Notes: a model not told the origin generated them from the sequence alone. Shown: positions 24,132 through 34,070, numbered from the stretch's first letter. The stretch: 64,000 nt of DNA from Zasmidium citrigriseum (GCA_002786025.1 NHNW01000040.1:310001-374000); one strand, 5' to 3'. Translations and numbers: made by a program.

Positions 24132-24913
24132 ATGTCCATACCAATATGGCCACATGCGGATTATTGGAGGGGATACTACTCAGAAGAGCTGATCAGAGCA
24201 CGGCGGTCAAGAATTCCGACCGATCCCCTGCCCCAAACAGACCCCGATCCACCTCCAGCACCCGAAACACCATGCGTCAGGCAAAGAAACTCCTTCTTTG
24301 ACTTGCCAGCAGAAATACGGAATCGAATTTACGAGTTAGCGATGCCAACGAGAGAGGATGGTGCCTTGCTTGTGGCGTCACCAGCGTGGGACGACCAGAT
24401 GCGGTCTGCAGTGCAACCTGGCATCACTCGCGCCTCCAAGCAGACACGAGAAGAATCTCTGAAGATGTTCTATGCGAACAATGAGCTCCGTGCCTACGTC
24501 GAGCATCTCGACTTTCGCGATCTGATTCGCTGGGCAAGGTATGTCCATCTCCAGGTCTCACTCATTCATTCCCGCCGCTGACGTCTCCTCCCAGCTGCAT
24601 GACTTCTCCAGTCTACCTCAAAGTGCACGTCTTCATGCTTCACAAGATGAGCTGTTTGGGAGGACTATTGCCTTTCGCTCAGGCTTGGAGTAACGTCGAC
24701 TACGGCCGGTTCCACTTGGTGATTCACAGCGACTTCAATGCCCCAGGAAAAACACAGTGCGAAGCTATCGTTCAAGCCATCGATGCGGCCGAGACGGGAA
24801 GCGACATTTCGTGTATTCGTAGGGTTACAGCCGGGGATGCCCTACGCTGCCAATGCGAGCCGCATTACTATCCCAAATTGAAGTGCAGCAGATTGAACTG
24901 GGTGGAGTATTGA
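24132..24913 (+). CDS. 2EXR / F-box-like domain protein A
   Basis: Exons 24132-24538 and 24595-24913, 241 aa. The 56-nt intron has donor GTATGT, branch CCGCTGAC and acceptor CCCAG. After a Pro-rich leader, residues 55-71 read FFDLPAEIRNRIYELAM, the signature of the fungal 2EXR/F-box-like family. The second family block, ITRASKQTREESLKMFYANN, is at 98-117. Such proteins are very numerous in dothideomycetes and mostly uncharacterised; some act as adaptors for ubiquitin ligases. The C-terminal half has no recognised domain. It is the first of three family members within 4.6 kb. Confidence 0.82.
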
Positions 24914-25626
24914 ACTGCGATCATTCGAAGAGCAGTGTCCAAGCTGCTCGGCCATTGGGCTGCTACGCAATGTGGTCGCATCTCGACGGATGCGAGCAAC
25001 GAAGGAAGAAAGGAGACACAAGCATCGAAATTGTATATCTTTCGATTGGCAATAACAAGTGGTGTATTCGGTTCGAATTGAACGTGTCTCGTACGTTCCA
25101 TACTTCACGGACTTACCATCGGCGGTAGCCATCCCGCCGAAGTCTCACTGCTTCACCTCACGATGGTGTCCTATCATCGGCCAAGCATCCCAAACACCAA
25201 CTGATCATCCCCGCCAAACCTCTTTGGACAGGTACGGTTAGCTTAAGGCACAAGTCTGCTGAGGGTTAAGGATCAACCAGAGTTTTGTTAGTCAACGCTT
25301 ACAGTATGTAGATACCGGCCGCCGACTTCACTTCATGTCTAACTTGTTTGGTCGGGTTAGGTATAGCACAGCGAGGATGAACATCACTTAGGCCTATGAT
25401 GTTGATGCAATGTACTAATGATTAGTGAAAGTCGCAGACCCTGCCGCAAGTCGCCTGGATTGAAGACTTCTTAACGCCGGTTGTTGATGGGAAACTCTAC
25501 AGTTGAGAATACATATAAGAAGCTGGAGTATCAATACAGCAGAGGGTTCTCAGCAAAGCAGCAAGAAAAAGCTCGTCTCATAACCACCAACCTTCCCAAT
25601 CAATACCTCCAACAACGACCATCACA
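24914..25626. other. Intergenic region upstream of the SDR gene
   Basis: This 713-bp stretch holds the 3' end of gene A and the promoter of the dehydrogenase-like gene. A TATA-like ACATATAAG sits near 25510, about 115 bp before the start codon, and an A/C-rich leader follows. No additional gene was recognised. Confidence 0.45.
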
Positions 25627-26595
25627 ATGGTCCGCATCCTCGTCCTCGGCGCCACAGGCTACATCGGCCTATCCACCTGCCTTTCCCTCCGCCGCAACAG
25701 CCACATCGTCCACGGCCTCGCCCGAAACGCCTCCAAAGCTACCCTCCTCGCCCAGAACGAAATCCTTCCCATCCTTGGGACCCTGGAAGATACTGCTTGG
25801 CTGGACGCGATCGACACTCTCAACGTCGACGTCGTGATCGACGCCTCGGGCGCCAACGAAGGAAGCTTCAAGATTCTCGAAAGCGTGAAGAAGGTTGGTG
25901 AGGAGAGGTTGAAAAGGAGAGGAGGCAAAGGCCCGAAGTTGGGTTTCGTGTATGTGAGTGGGACGTGGGTGCATGGTAGCCACCATGGTGTGAGGTTGAA
26001 TGATCTGAGTCCTGTGGATGTTGAAGGGGATGCTGGGTGTCCTGTCCCACCACCTAGTCTGGTGGCTTGGAGACCGAAGTTGGAGAATGCGGTCTTGGAT
26101 GCGAGGAATTCTCTGGATGTCATGGTCATGAGGCCAGTGTGTCTTTATGGACGTGGGTCGTTCATTTGGAGTCAGTGGTTCGGAAAGCTCCAAGAAGCCG
26201 CTGATGCGAAGGCTAAGGAGGTCGAAGTGCAGTGTGATGTTGATGCGACGCTGAGTCTGGTGCATGTTGACGATGTTGCGAGTGCGTTGACGGTAGCGGC
26301 AGAGAAGATTTCGATGGTCAGTGGAAGTTCGATGTATCCAGTCTTCGATATTGTGGGTTCGAGGGAGTCGGCCAAGTTGGTTCTCGAGGGCGTTGCAGGG
26401 GCAATGGGGTTTGAAGGGGTTTTGAGGTTTGTCGAACCGGAGGATCCTTTCGCGGTGGCGATGAGTACAAGCGCGAGGTTGGATTCGATCCGGTTGAGGG
26501 ATTTGTTGGGATGGGAGTCGAAGAGGGTGTTTGGGATGGTGGATGAGATTGAGGTTGTGGCTGCTGCGTGGCAGGCTCATCAGAAGATTGCCTGA
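25627..26595 (+). CDS. Atypical extended SDR / NAD-dependent epimerase-like protein
   Basis: Intronless, 322 aa, with start context acaATGg. The N-terminal Rossmann motif GATGYIG (residues 8-14) binds NAD(P). VVIDASGANEG (69-79) matches the region after beta-4, and YVSGTWVHG (109-117) carries the Ser of the SDR active site. At the position of the catalytic YxxxK the protein has Trp148-Arg-Pro-Lys151, so tyrosine is replaced by tryptophan. MRPVCLYGRG (168-177) matches the downstream substrate-side segment of extended SDRs. The fold is secure. The reaction is unknown, and the missing Tyr argues against a standard dehydrogenase. A 303-codon antisense ORF over the same stretch is a codon-bias shadow. 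Confidence 0.85.
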   Translation: MVRILVLGATGYIGLSTCLSLRRNSHIVHGLARNASKATLLAQNEILPILGTLEDTAWLDAIDTLNVDVVIDASGANEGSFKILESVKKVGEERLKRRGGKGPKLGFVYVSGTWVHGSHHGVRLNDLSPVDVEGDAGCPVPPPSLVAWRPKLENAVLDARNSLDVMVMRPVCLYGRGSFIWSQWFGKLQEAADAKAKEVEVQCDVDATLSLVHVDDVASALTVAAEKISMVSGSSMYPVFDIVGSRESAKLVLEGVAGAMGFEGVLRFVEPEDPFAVAMSTSARLDSIRLRDLLGWESKRVFGMVDEIEVVAAAWQAHQKIA

Positions 26596-26754
26596 GTAGT
26601 GGCATGAGACAGATGAAGGGTCGGAAGACTAGATGCTCCTGAATTTGTCGTTCTTTGATGATATGGCCACTATCATATCCTACTCGTGTCGATGATACTT
26701 CTTCGTCGTCTTCTTCGATGCCCACCCCGTAGACCAAGTCCTACTTCAGAAAGC

Positions 26755-27564
26755 CTAAACATCCCCAAACAACCGCACCAGCCCCGCGAAATACTCACTA
26801 TCCTCATCACCCTCCTCCTCGACCTTCGGCACATTCGTCCTCCGCTGAAAAAGCAACGCAAGCCGCATCAGCTTCTCCAGCGACAAGTCATCGTCATTCC
26901 ACACCTCCTTCACCTCCTTGAACGACGACCTCTCCCTGGCTCTCTCAATCTGCCCCGCATACCGATTCAAGCAGCCGGTACAGTGCCGTAACTTCCCAAT
27001 GATCTCAATCTCGAGAGTCTTGAGATCGATCCCCAGGAGTCGCTCATACCAGGGGAGACGGTTACGGTGGCATCGCCGCATGTTCTGTTGGAAGTAGACT
27101 TTCCGCAAGACGGAGTAAGCCTCAGCGGGAAGGAACGCTAGCCACTTGGCCGTCTTTTCGAATTCATCTGGAGCGATGGGAAGGACAAAAGCGTTGAATC
27201 CGTAGAAGTAGCGAAGAGTCTCGCTGCGGATTTGTTTGCAGCATCGGGTGATGGCCAGGCGGTTCTTGGGTTCTGAGGATTGGGTTTCGTCATTTTTTAT
27301 GTAGGATTTCTTTTCTGGGCTGGAGCTGCTGAGGTGGAGTTCGTAGTAGATTGCCCCTGAGATGTGCCATATCTCGTCGGTGGGGAGGAGTTCCGAGTAG
27401 ATGTGGTTTCGTATTTCCGGTGGCAGGGTGAGGATCTTTGCTGTGGTGGTTTCGAGCTCTCCTTCGGCAGGATTGATGGTTTCCGTGCTGGCGGTCATGT
27501 CAGTTGGATTGCTGACCTTTTGGTTGTTGGTGAGATGTATACCATTGTGAGTCTTGTGACTCAT
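26755..27564 (-). CDS. 2EXR / F-box-like domain protein B
   Basis: Intronless, 269 aa. Family blocks are ILTLPPEIRNHIYSELLP (44-61) and AITRCCKQIRSETLRYFYGF (104-123). It ends in an acidic tail containing EEEGDEDSEYF. Met23 is an alternative start that would remove a polar leader. Convergent with the SDR gene, with only about 160 bp between the stops, and followed on the same strand by the related gene C. Function unknown; the family suggests a protein-interaction adaptor. Confidence 0.8.
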   Translation of the reverse strand: MSHKTHNGIHLTNNQKVSNPTDMTASTETINPAEGELETTTAKILTLPPEIRNHIYSELLPTDEIWHISGAIYYELHLSSSSPEKKSYIKNDETQSSEPKNRLAITRCCKQIRSETLRYFYGFNAFVLPIAPDEFEKTAKWLAFLPAEAYSVLRKVYFQQNMRRCHRNRLPWYERLLGIDLKTLEIEIIGKLRHCTGCLNRYAGQIERARERSSFKEVKEVWNDDDLSLEKLMRLALLFQRRTNVPKVEEEGDEDSEYFAGLVRLFGDV

Positions 27565-27864
27565 CCACGTGCGCCATGGACGCTTCAGTCACACTTGTGA
27601 CGGAGGATTGATGGCGGAAGCTTTGCAGTATCGGAGGTACATGCGCGGCGAACGACCGAGAGGGGGCAGTAGTTGCCTGATTCTTGGACCGGTGTAGCTT
27701 CACTGTTGGAAACAGCGCCCCCGCGCTTGCTTGGTGGTACAGCATAAGCTACCGAACGAGGCTGGCGAATCGTCGCTTATAGATTGAGGTGCCTCATCAT
27801 CCGAGAAAAGTGAGAAATAATGCATGTGTTGTTGAGCGACCGAAAGTAGCATATGAACCCCTGC

Positions 27865-28751
27865 CTACACCTGCTTCGTACCTTCGCTCGTTTCATCTGA
27901 GCCCTCAGTTCGATGCAGGTTGGGGCTGGTGAAAGACTTCGTGTCGCATCTTAATGTCCTGATCGCTTGAACCACTCGCTCACCGGTAGGCCGCCCTTCC
28001 TGCCAGTTTGCCAACTGTCGCTTGAAGAGAATACGCTTGCGCATCGTTCCCAGCCCTTTCTTGCACACATCGAAACAGTTCTTGCAGAACTCATTCCTAG
28101 GGTAAGGATCCTTCTCGAGCCACACCTTCAACATGCGGGTGTCGAGAGTGAAGAGATCCAGCTGGACGACTCGTGTGTGCTCGATGTGAGGGTTATTTTG
28201 ACAGACTGTATGCTCACACAAGAGCAACTTGGGCATGCAACACCAGGCATCGTGCGGCCGCGTCCGTAACCACTTCACCGATCTCTCCCAAAGGAGATTG
28301 CTGATGCCAATGACGAAGATGTTCGAGCCGTAGTAATACCGAACTGCTTCTTGTCGAAGGAGACGAGTGACTTGGGTGATGCCGATCCATGTGGTCCAAG
28401 ACGCATCGACCTTCAAAAGCTCCGTAAGAATCATGCCTTCTGGACCTTCTCTGCGATGACGGTCCGCAAATTCGTCTATATGAGGTTGAGTCGGTAAGCG
28501 AAAGTCTCAACATCGGAGGCAGAGATCGGTCTCCTTACAGAACACGTCGATAATACGGTCGTGGGGTAACACCATGTCGTAGATGCGATTCCGTAACTCG
28601 GTCGGGAGCTTCAGAAAGCCAAAAGTCTTTCTGTTCGCATCTTCGCGCTTTCGGCGGTCGGTCTCAGCTGCTCTGATAACAGGTTAGCAGAATCACACCA
28701 TATGTAGGGAAGGTCGTACTTGAGACGTCGTAGTTGCGCGTGACCCGGCAT
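27865..28751 (-). CDS. 2EXR / F-box-like domain protein C
   Basis: Exons (minus) 28751-28720, 28672-28539 and 28475-27865, 258 aa. The introns are 47 nt (donor GTACGA, branch TGCTAACC, acceptor ATCAG) and 63 nt (donor GTAAGG, acceptor ATATAG), and both junctions restore one frame. Family blocks are FGFLKLPTELRNRIYDMVLP (28-47) and TQVTRLLRQEAVRYYYGSNI (89-108). A basic segment (RRKREDANRK) precedes the first block. It shares strand and domain order with gene B, about 300 bp away, and probably arose by an old duplication; exon structures differ (three exons here, none in B). Function unknown. Confidence 0.78.
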
Positions 28752-29070
28752 TTTTGGAGGTTGCGATCTTGTAGCAAGCGAATGTAGAAATTAGTCTCGT
28801 GAAGCGGAATGTTGCAGTTGCAGGTTGAGTCTGTTTGTGAGGCGGATGTGTAGAAGCAAGGTCGTGGCTGGGAAAGTGCGGGAGGCTCGCGTGGGGCAAA
28901 GTCACATGAAGGTCACATGCAGATGACTCAGCGATCGACAGAGCGACTTGGAACAAGTGAATGGTAATGTTCAGTCGCTACAAAATCGCTCACAGTCCCT
29001 AAATGGCACGTGAAAAGTGCGCCCATGCCAACTCCGATGAATGATCTGATGCAGGAGAGTACGGTTGAAT
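28752..29070. other. Intergenic region
   Basis: This 319-bp stretch between the start of gene C and the stop of the next minus-strand gene must contain gene C's promoter. Nothing specific was recognised. Confidence 0.4.
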
Positions 29071-29685
29071 CTATACCGCACCGCCAAGCTTCTCCTCCAT
29101 GTACTCTGCTTGCATTTGCGCCAGCTTAGCCTCCTTCTCGTCGTCGTCTTGAATGATGGACATGATGCGATCGTGAGGCGTGCTGTCTACGGAGTGGCCA
29201 GCGACGTTGTTGCTCCAGGTCTTGGCTCGCTTCGGCTCCTTCTTCTTGGGAGGGGGCGGAGGCTCCATACCTCCGAGCATGGGGAATGGATTTTCACTCG
29301 AGTAACCGTAGACCATGGGTCGAAAGCCTTCTTCCGAGAGCGAGTCGAACATGTCCTTCACTGCCATCGCCTTATGGAGAGGAAAGTCCTTCTGTCCCTG
29401 ATTTCCGTCGTGCTGTGCAGGGTTAGCAGAAGCCGATGCGATCAGTATCAAGAAGGAACGTACTGTGTAGAAGACTATTCTTATGTAGCCTGGGTACAGA
29501 TCCGAAGGGTAGAAGAGGGAAGGTCGACTGAGTCTTGAAAGCCCTTGCAGCCAGTAGTCTTGCCACATGGGGAGTTTGTCATCGAAACCCTTGAACCTCC
29601 GGTTGTCGTAGAAGATCTGGATCTCGCCGACATCATATTTGCCGCCCATCGAGGGCTCAAACGAGTCCAGATCACGTGCGGACAT
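29071..29685 (-). CDS. Conserved-looking small protein of unknown function
   Basis: Exons (minus) 29685-29464 and 29412-29071, 187 aa. The 51-nt intron has donor GTACGT, branch CTGCTAAC and acceptor GCACAG. It is in frame and stop-free, so an unspliced 204-aa product is possible. The N-terminal half is Trp/Tyr-rich (LPMWQDYWLQGLSRL, SDLYPGYIRIVFYT) and looks folded. The C-terminal part has a proline run followed by lysines (PPPPPKKKEPKR) and an acidic amphipathic helix. I do not recognise the family. It is head-to-head with HRQ1 across a 467-bp gap. Confidence 0.68.
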   Translation of the reverse strand: MSARDLDSFEPSMGGKYDVGEIQIFYDNRRFKGFDDKLPMWQDYWLQGLSRLSRPSLFYPSDLYPGYIRIVFYTVRSFLILIASASANPAQHDGNQGQKDFPLHKAMAVKDMFDSLSEEGFRPMVYGYSSENPFPMLGGMEPPPPPKKKEPKRAKTWSNNVAGHSVDSTPHDRIMSIIQDDDEKEAKLAQMQAEYMEEKLGGAV

Positions 29686-30152
29686 GTCTGTGATGGAGGA
29701 AGGCTGGGATTGCGATCGAGGATTCGCAGACGGCTTTTATCGTCGTGGCCAGCCAAGTGCGGTATTTTCGGCCTTTGGCGGATGTGGATTCGGATCAGAG
29801 AGGACCAAATTGTGAATTGGCTGGTAATGCGTATCGTGAAGGTCCAGTTCGACGGATCTCCTGAAAGATGAGTAGCTGGTCTGGAAGATGTCTTGGGAGT
29901 GACCTTGGCAACAACGGCCGTTGGCGGATGAAGGTTTGTGAAGGGGCCACCTGATCTCGCGTGTGATCGGCGCTGGAAATGCCGCTTGTCGTGTCGTCAC
30001 TCCCGCTCTTTGAAGTGAATCCAGCCGTCTGGAAATCGCTCAACTCTGCCCAATCTTCTTCGCATCACAAGCACTCCGAAATGCGGACGTGGGTGCGACT
30101 AGAAGATTTGCAGCATCCCGAGCCTGACTGAGCGCCGTTGGGGCCTCGCAAG
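29686..30152. promoter_or_regulatory. Divergent promoter region upstream of HRQ1
   Basis: This 467-bp gap between two head-to-head starts should carry both promoters. No TATA box or gene-like ORF was found. Confidence 0.45.
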
Positions 30153-33100
30153 ATGGTCAAGCTGCAGGCCGCGACAGACCGCGCCCCTGACATCGTTCGA
30201 AAGAAGCGAAAGCGCAATCCAGCGCCTGAGACGGAGGGAGACGTCTCCAGTCAATCTAACAACGATACCAGCTCGAGCACAATCCCCACCAAAACGCATG
30301 ATGGTGGGAAGAAGCCACGCCGAACGAAGAAGAATGGCGAAAAGCCGCCCCTCGAGCGCAACAACTCGTCCAATGTTGTCGAGACGTCGATACCATGGCC
30401 GGCCGAGTTCACGCAGCTATCTCAGACTTTCAAAGCTTTGAATCTCGTCTACACCTTCTGCTGCACCCGGAAGCATTTCGCCACGACGTTGGACAATCTG
30501 CGAAGTACAGTCGAGGCCAACATCAAACGAGAGCTGAAGGCTGAGGATGTGGCGAAGATCAAGGTGCTGATACCTTTGGCTGTGAACTTTCTATACGTCG
30601 ACGAGACACTGCTGGAAGTGGCTCTGATGGGCGAAGAAGACCTTCGAGGGGGCAAAGCTACGGGAGACATCTTTGCAGAGATGCCTGCGGAGGTACGCAA
30701 TGTCAAAGAAGGAATCGGCAAGGAAGAGCATCGAGAGGTGTTGTTCTTCGAGTTTGTGGACGGCGAACTCAAGAGACAGGTGCAAGATCCCATAACTGGC
30801 GAGGCCGTAAACCCATCTACCAAGATCAGGAACGAGGACTTGAAGATGCCAGTCTTCAGTCAAAAAAACATGATGAAGTTGATTGAGAAGAGGAACACAA
30901 AGTTCACGTCTGCCATCAATGCGTGGCTAAATGAATGTGCAGTGCAAGGAGTTGATCCTGTACAGCGCATGGAAGAGGAGCACAAGCAATACATCCCTAA
31001 GCCAACGGAAAGTAGAGGAGTGCCTCCGGCGCCTGAACTGTCAAAAAGCACTTTGCCAGCGAGCATACCTGAGGACAGGAAGCCGATCCCAGAGATTGTC
31101 GAAGAGCTGAAGGGTCTTGAGTGGTACACAGGACAAATCGTGCCCGATGGACACCGTGTGTTTGATCCTCAGCAGCCCGTTTACGGAGAGCTCAACTTTG
31201 AGCTGAGTCAGGAGCTGGTGAACGCCCTCTACAATACTAGAAGCATACAGCAGTTATACAGCCATCAAGCCGAAGCGATCAATGCCCTGCACGAAGGTCA
31301 AAACGTCATTGTCTCCACGTCCACAAGTTCTGGAAAGTCACTCATCTATCAGCTTCCTGTCTTGCATGCTCTCGAAGATGAGCCTCAGACGAGAGCCATG
31401 TACATCTTTCCGACGAAAGCTCTGGCGCAAGACCAGCGACGAAGCCTGAAGGCCATGCTGGCATACTTGCCTGGTCTCGAAGACCTCGTCTGCGAGACCT
31501 TCGATGGAGACACCCCCTTCAGTGACCGCAACTACATCCGCGACGAAGCACGCATCATCTTCACCAACCCTGATATGCTGCATCTCACAATCTTGCCGCA
31601 AGAAGAAAGCTGGAGAACCTTCCTCAAGAATCTGCGGTATGTGGTCATGGATGAGCTGCACGTCTACAATGGGTTGTTCGGAGCACATGTTGCACTCATC
31701 ATGCGTCGATTAAGGAGAATATGTGCTGCGGTGGGCAATCGCAGAGTCAAATTCATTTCATGTTCAGCCACTGTTGCCAACCCAGAAGAACACATGCAGA
31801 CAATCTTTGGCATCGACGAGGTAAAGCTTGTTGACTTTGATGGCTCCCCATGTGGCCGCAAAGAGTTCTTGTGCTGGAATACCCCCTTCAAGGATCCAGG
31901 TGATCCCACCAGTGGCCGGGGCGACTCATTCATGGAGACTGCTCGACTCTTCTGCCAGCTCATTCTGCGAGGCGTTCGAGTGATATGCTTCTGCAGGATC
32001 AGGAAGTACTGCGAAATCTTGACGACTGCTATCAAGAACGAGCTCACCGCACTCGATCGTACGGAAGTTATGAATCGTGTCATGGCCTACCGTGGTGGAT
32101 ACACGCCCCAAGATCGCAGACGGATCGAGAAAGAGATGTTCGAAGGCAAGTTGGTTGGAATCATTGGCACCAGTGCCCTGGAGCTGGGTGTCGACATCGG
32201 CAGTCTGGACTGTGTGATTTCCCATGGCTTCCCGTACACAATCGCCAACCTCCGTCAACAATCCGGAAGAGCTGGCCGAAGAAACAAGGACAGCCTGTCA
32301 GTCCTGGTTGGCAACTCATTTCCAACCGACCAATACTTCATGCAGAACCCAGACGAAATCTTCACTCGGCCCAATTGCGAACTCTCAGTCGATTTGACAA
32401 ACATGCTGGTACTGGAAGGCCACATTCAGTGCGCCGCCTATGAGATGCCAATCAATGCTGATGAAGACGACAAGTTCTTCGGCAAGCAACTCCCTGAGAT
32501 CTGTTCCGAGAGGCTGCGAAAGGATGATCTGGGGTTCTATCACCCTGCTGATCGGTACTTACCACATCCATCAAGAACAGTTGCTATCAGAGATACAGAG
32601 GACAGCCACTTTGCCATCGTCGACATCACCAACGGCAGAAACGAAGTGTTAGAGGAGCTCGAAGCCAGCCGCGCCTTCTTCACCATCTACGAGGGCGGCA
32701 TCTTTCTGCACCAAGGGCGCAAGTACTTGGTTAAGCACATGAGTACAGAACGGATGATTGCCAAAGTCGAGTTTGTGAAAGTCGAATGGATCACGCAGCA
32801 GAGAGACTACACCGACATCGATCCCATCGAGACAGAGACTATTCGACGTCTACCAGGCTCCATGAGCAGAGCCTTCTTCGGCACGATCAAGATCCACCAG
32901 AACGTCTTTGGCTTCTTCAAGCTTGACAAGAAGAACAGAATCCTCGATGCAGTCCAAGTCGACAACCCGCCAATCATCATTTTCAGCAAGGGAATGTGGT
33001 TGGATGTGCCCAAGTCTGCTGTCGAGATTCTGAACTCCAGGCGCTTGAATGTTGCGGCTGGAATCCATGCAGCTGAGCATGCGATTCTCAGTCTCATGCC

Positions 33101-33665
33101 CAACTTCGTCATTTCCATGCCTGGAGATGTGAAGACCGAATGCAAAGTCGCCATCAAGGAGTTCGCCAAGAAGGAGACAAAGCGCAAGCGTCCTGCACGA
33201 CTTACATTCTACGACGATAAAGGCGGCCAGCATGGCTCAGGCATAGCAGCAAAGGCGTTCGAGTTCATCGACTTGCTGCTAACCCAGGCCTGTGAGCGAG
33301 TCGAAGCGTGTCACTGCCTCGAAGGCTGCCTGGAGTGCTGCTGTAGTGAGCGGTGCAAGGAAGCGAATCAAGTCATGTCAAAGGCTGGGGCTGAGGTGAT
33401 TCTGAAGTCGTTGCTCAACAAGGAGATCGACGTTGATAATCTGCCTTGGGGACCGGAAGATGAGAGAGTACCGGCTGGAATTGAGACCATTATGCTCGCT
33501 GAGGAGATTCGACCAAGACCAGGGAGGACGGTTGAGGTGATTGAAGTCAAGCGTGAAGGTGGTGGGACCAGGAGAGTTGTGGTGGGCTCTGAAGGGGAAG
33601 TTGTCGACTTGGAGACGAATGAGGACGATCCCATTGTCATTAAGGATGAACCAATGGATGAGTAA
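30153..33665 (+). CDS. HRQ1: ATP-dependent 3'-5' DNA helicase HRQ1 (RecQ4-like)
   Basis: Intronless, 1170 aa, start in AAGATGG. After a basic N-terminal tail (KKRKR, KKPRRTKK), the superfamily-2 core shows QLYSHQAEAINALHEGQNVI, Walker A TSTSSGKS (389-396), DELH as the Walker B box (500-503) and the motif III text FISCSATVANP. In the second RecA fold come FCRIRKYCE, IIGTSALELGVDIG and the arginine-finger motif QQSGRAGRRNKDS. The C-terminal DUF1998/MZB-type region has a dense cysteine cluster (Cys1053, 1055, 1059, 1062-1064, 1068), a likely metal site. HRQ1 works in the nucleus in DNA crosslink repair and telomere maintenance. The Lys/Asp-rich C-terminus ends in VIKDEP, a possible SUMO-type motif. 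Confidence 0.95.
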   Translation: MVKLQAATDRAPDIVRKKRKRNPAPETEGDVSSQSNNDTSSSTIPTKTHDGGKKPRRTKKNGEKPPLERNNSSNVVETSIPWPAEFTQLSQTFKALNLVYTFCCTRKHFATTLDNLRSTVEANIKRELKAEDVAKIKVLIPLAVNFLYVDETLLEVALMGEEDLRGGKATGDIFAEMPAEVRNVKEGIGKEEHREVLFFEFVDGELKRQVQDPITGEAVNPSTKIRNEDLKMPVFSQKNMMKLIEKRNTKFTSAINAWLNECAVQGVDPVQRMEEEHKQYIPKPTESRGVPPAPELSKSTLPASIPEDRKPIPEIVEELKGLEWYTGQIVPDGHRVFDPQQPVYGELNFELSQELVNALYNTRSIQQLYSHQAEAINALHEGQNVIVSTSTSSGKSLIYQLPVLHALEDEPQTRAMYIFPTKALAQDQRRSLKAMLAYLPGLEDLVCETFDGDTPFSDRNYIRDEARIIFTNPDMLHLTILPQEESWRTFLKNLRYVVMDELHVYNGLFGAHVALIMRRLRRICAAVGNRRVKFISCSATVANPEEHMQTIFGIDEVKLVDFDGSPCGRKEFLCWNTPFKDPGDPTSGRGDSFMETARLFCQLILRGVRVICFCRIRKYCEILTTAIKNELTALDRTEVMNRVMAYRGGYTPQDRRRIEKEMFEGKLVGIIGTSALELGVDIGSLDCVISHGFPYTIANLRQQSGRAGRRNKDSLSVLVGNSFPTDQYFMQNPDEIFTRPNCELSVDLTNMLVLEGHIQCAAYEMPINADEDDKFFGKQLPEICSERLRKDDLGFYHPADRYLPHPSRTVAIRDTEDSHFAIVDITNGRNEVLEELEASRAFFTIYEGGIFLHQGRKYLVKHMSTERMIAKVEFVKVEWITQQRDYTDIDPIETETIRRLPGSMSRAFFGTIKIHQNVFGFFKLDKKNRILDAVQVDNPPIIIFSKGMWLDVPKSAVEILNSRRLNVAAGIHAAEHAILSLMPNFVISMPGDVKTECKVAIKEFAKKETKRKRPARLTFYDDKGGQHGSGIAAKAFEFIDLLLTQACERVEACHCLEGCLECCCSERCKEANQVMSKAGAEVILKSLLNKEIDVDNLPWGPEDERVPAGIETIMLAEEIRPRPGRTVEVIEVKREGGGTRRVVVGSEGEVVDLETNEDDPIVIKDEPMDE

Positions 33666-33847
33666 CGAAGACAGTACTGCATATGCAACAGGCAGCGCAT
33701 CAGAGAATAGATACCCATAACAAGATCTGAGTCACGCATTATCACCAATTCGTCGTCACTGTCTGTGCAACTATACGAGCGGATAAATCGGCGGATAAGT
33801 ACGACCCCCATCAGCCGCTGGCACATCGGGGGCGATATTGGGGGTCA
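33666..33847. repeat. Short spacer ending in the left target duplication (GGTCA)
   Basis: These 182 bp between the HRQ1 stop and element 2 are ordinary GC-balanced sequence and end in GGTCA (33843-33847). The same five bases follow the 3' LTR at 41023-41027, so they are the target-site duplication. Confidence 0.85.
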
Positions 33848-34060
33848 TGTTAGCCCCACACGGGCCACCTAGGTGGGCCCATTACGGCATGTTTTACTTT
33901 CGGAGGATTCGGTACTAGATATAGCATATTCGGTGTTTTCATAGGTTTTTCGGCGTTTTTAGGTAGATAGGTAACCTCTATATATAGTTACTAGCTAATA
34001 CTACCTAAATACGATTATAGTTATTATCTTATATATATTAGTATTAGTACTCTTCTTATA
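33848..34060 (+). repeat. 5' LTR of element 2 (213 bp)
   Basis: The outer half retains CA/TG dinucleotides (for example CCCACACGGGCCACC), while the inner half, from about 33960, is converted to TA-rich sequence. The 3' LTR shows the opposite pattern. A 2-bp difference near the outer end explains the length difference. Confidence 0.93.
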
Positions 34061-34070
34061 GTTATAAGCC
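34061..34070 (+). other. Primer-binding site of element 2
   Basis: GTTATAAGCC follows the 5' LTR directly. It carries the same core as the site in element 1 and again fits the anticodon stem-loop of initiator tRNA-Met after allowing one TG-to-TA change. Confidence 0.6.

Noticed and set aside
25669..26580. 303-codon antisense ORF over the SDR gene
   Set aside because: It mirrors the coding strand's codon bias; the plus strand has clear SDR motifs and the antisense product has no protein-like features.
24132..33665. The island between the two retrotransposons as a secondary-metabolite cluster
   Set aside because: There is no polyketide synthase, NRPS, terpene synthase or P450; the genes are functionally unrelated.
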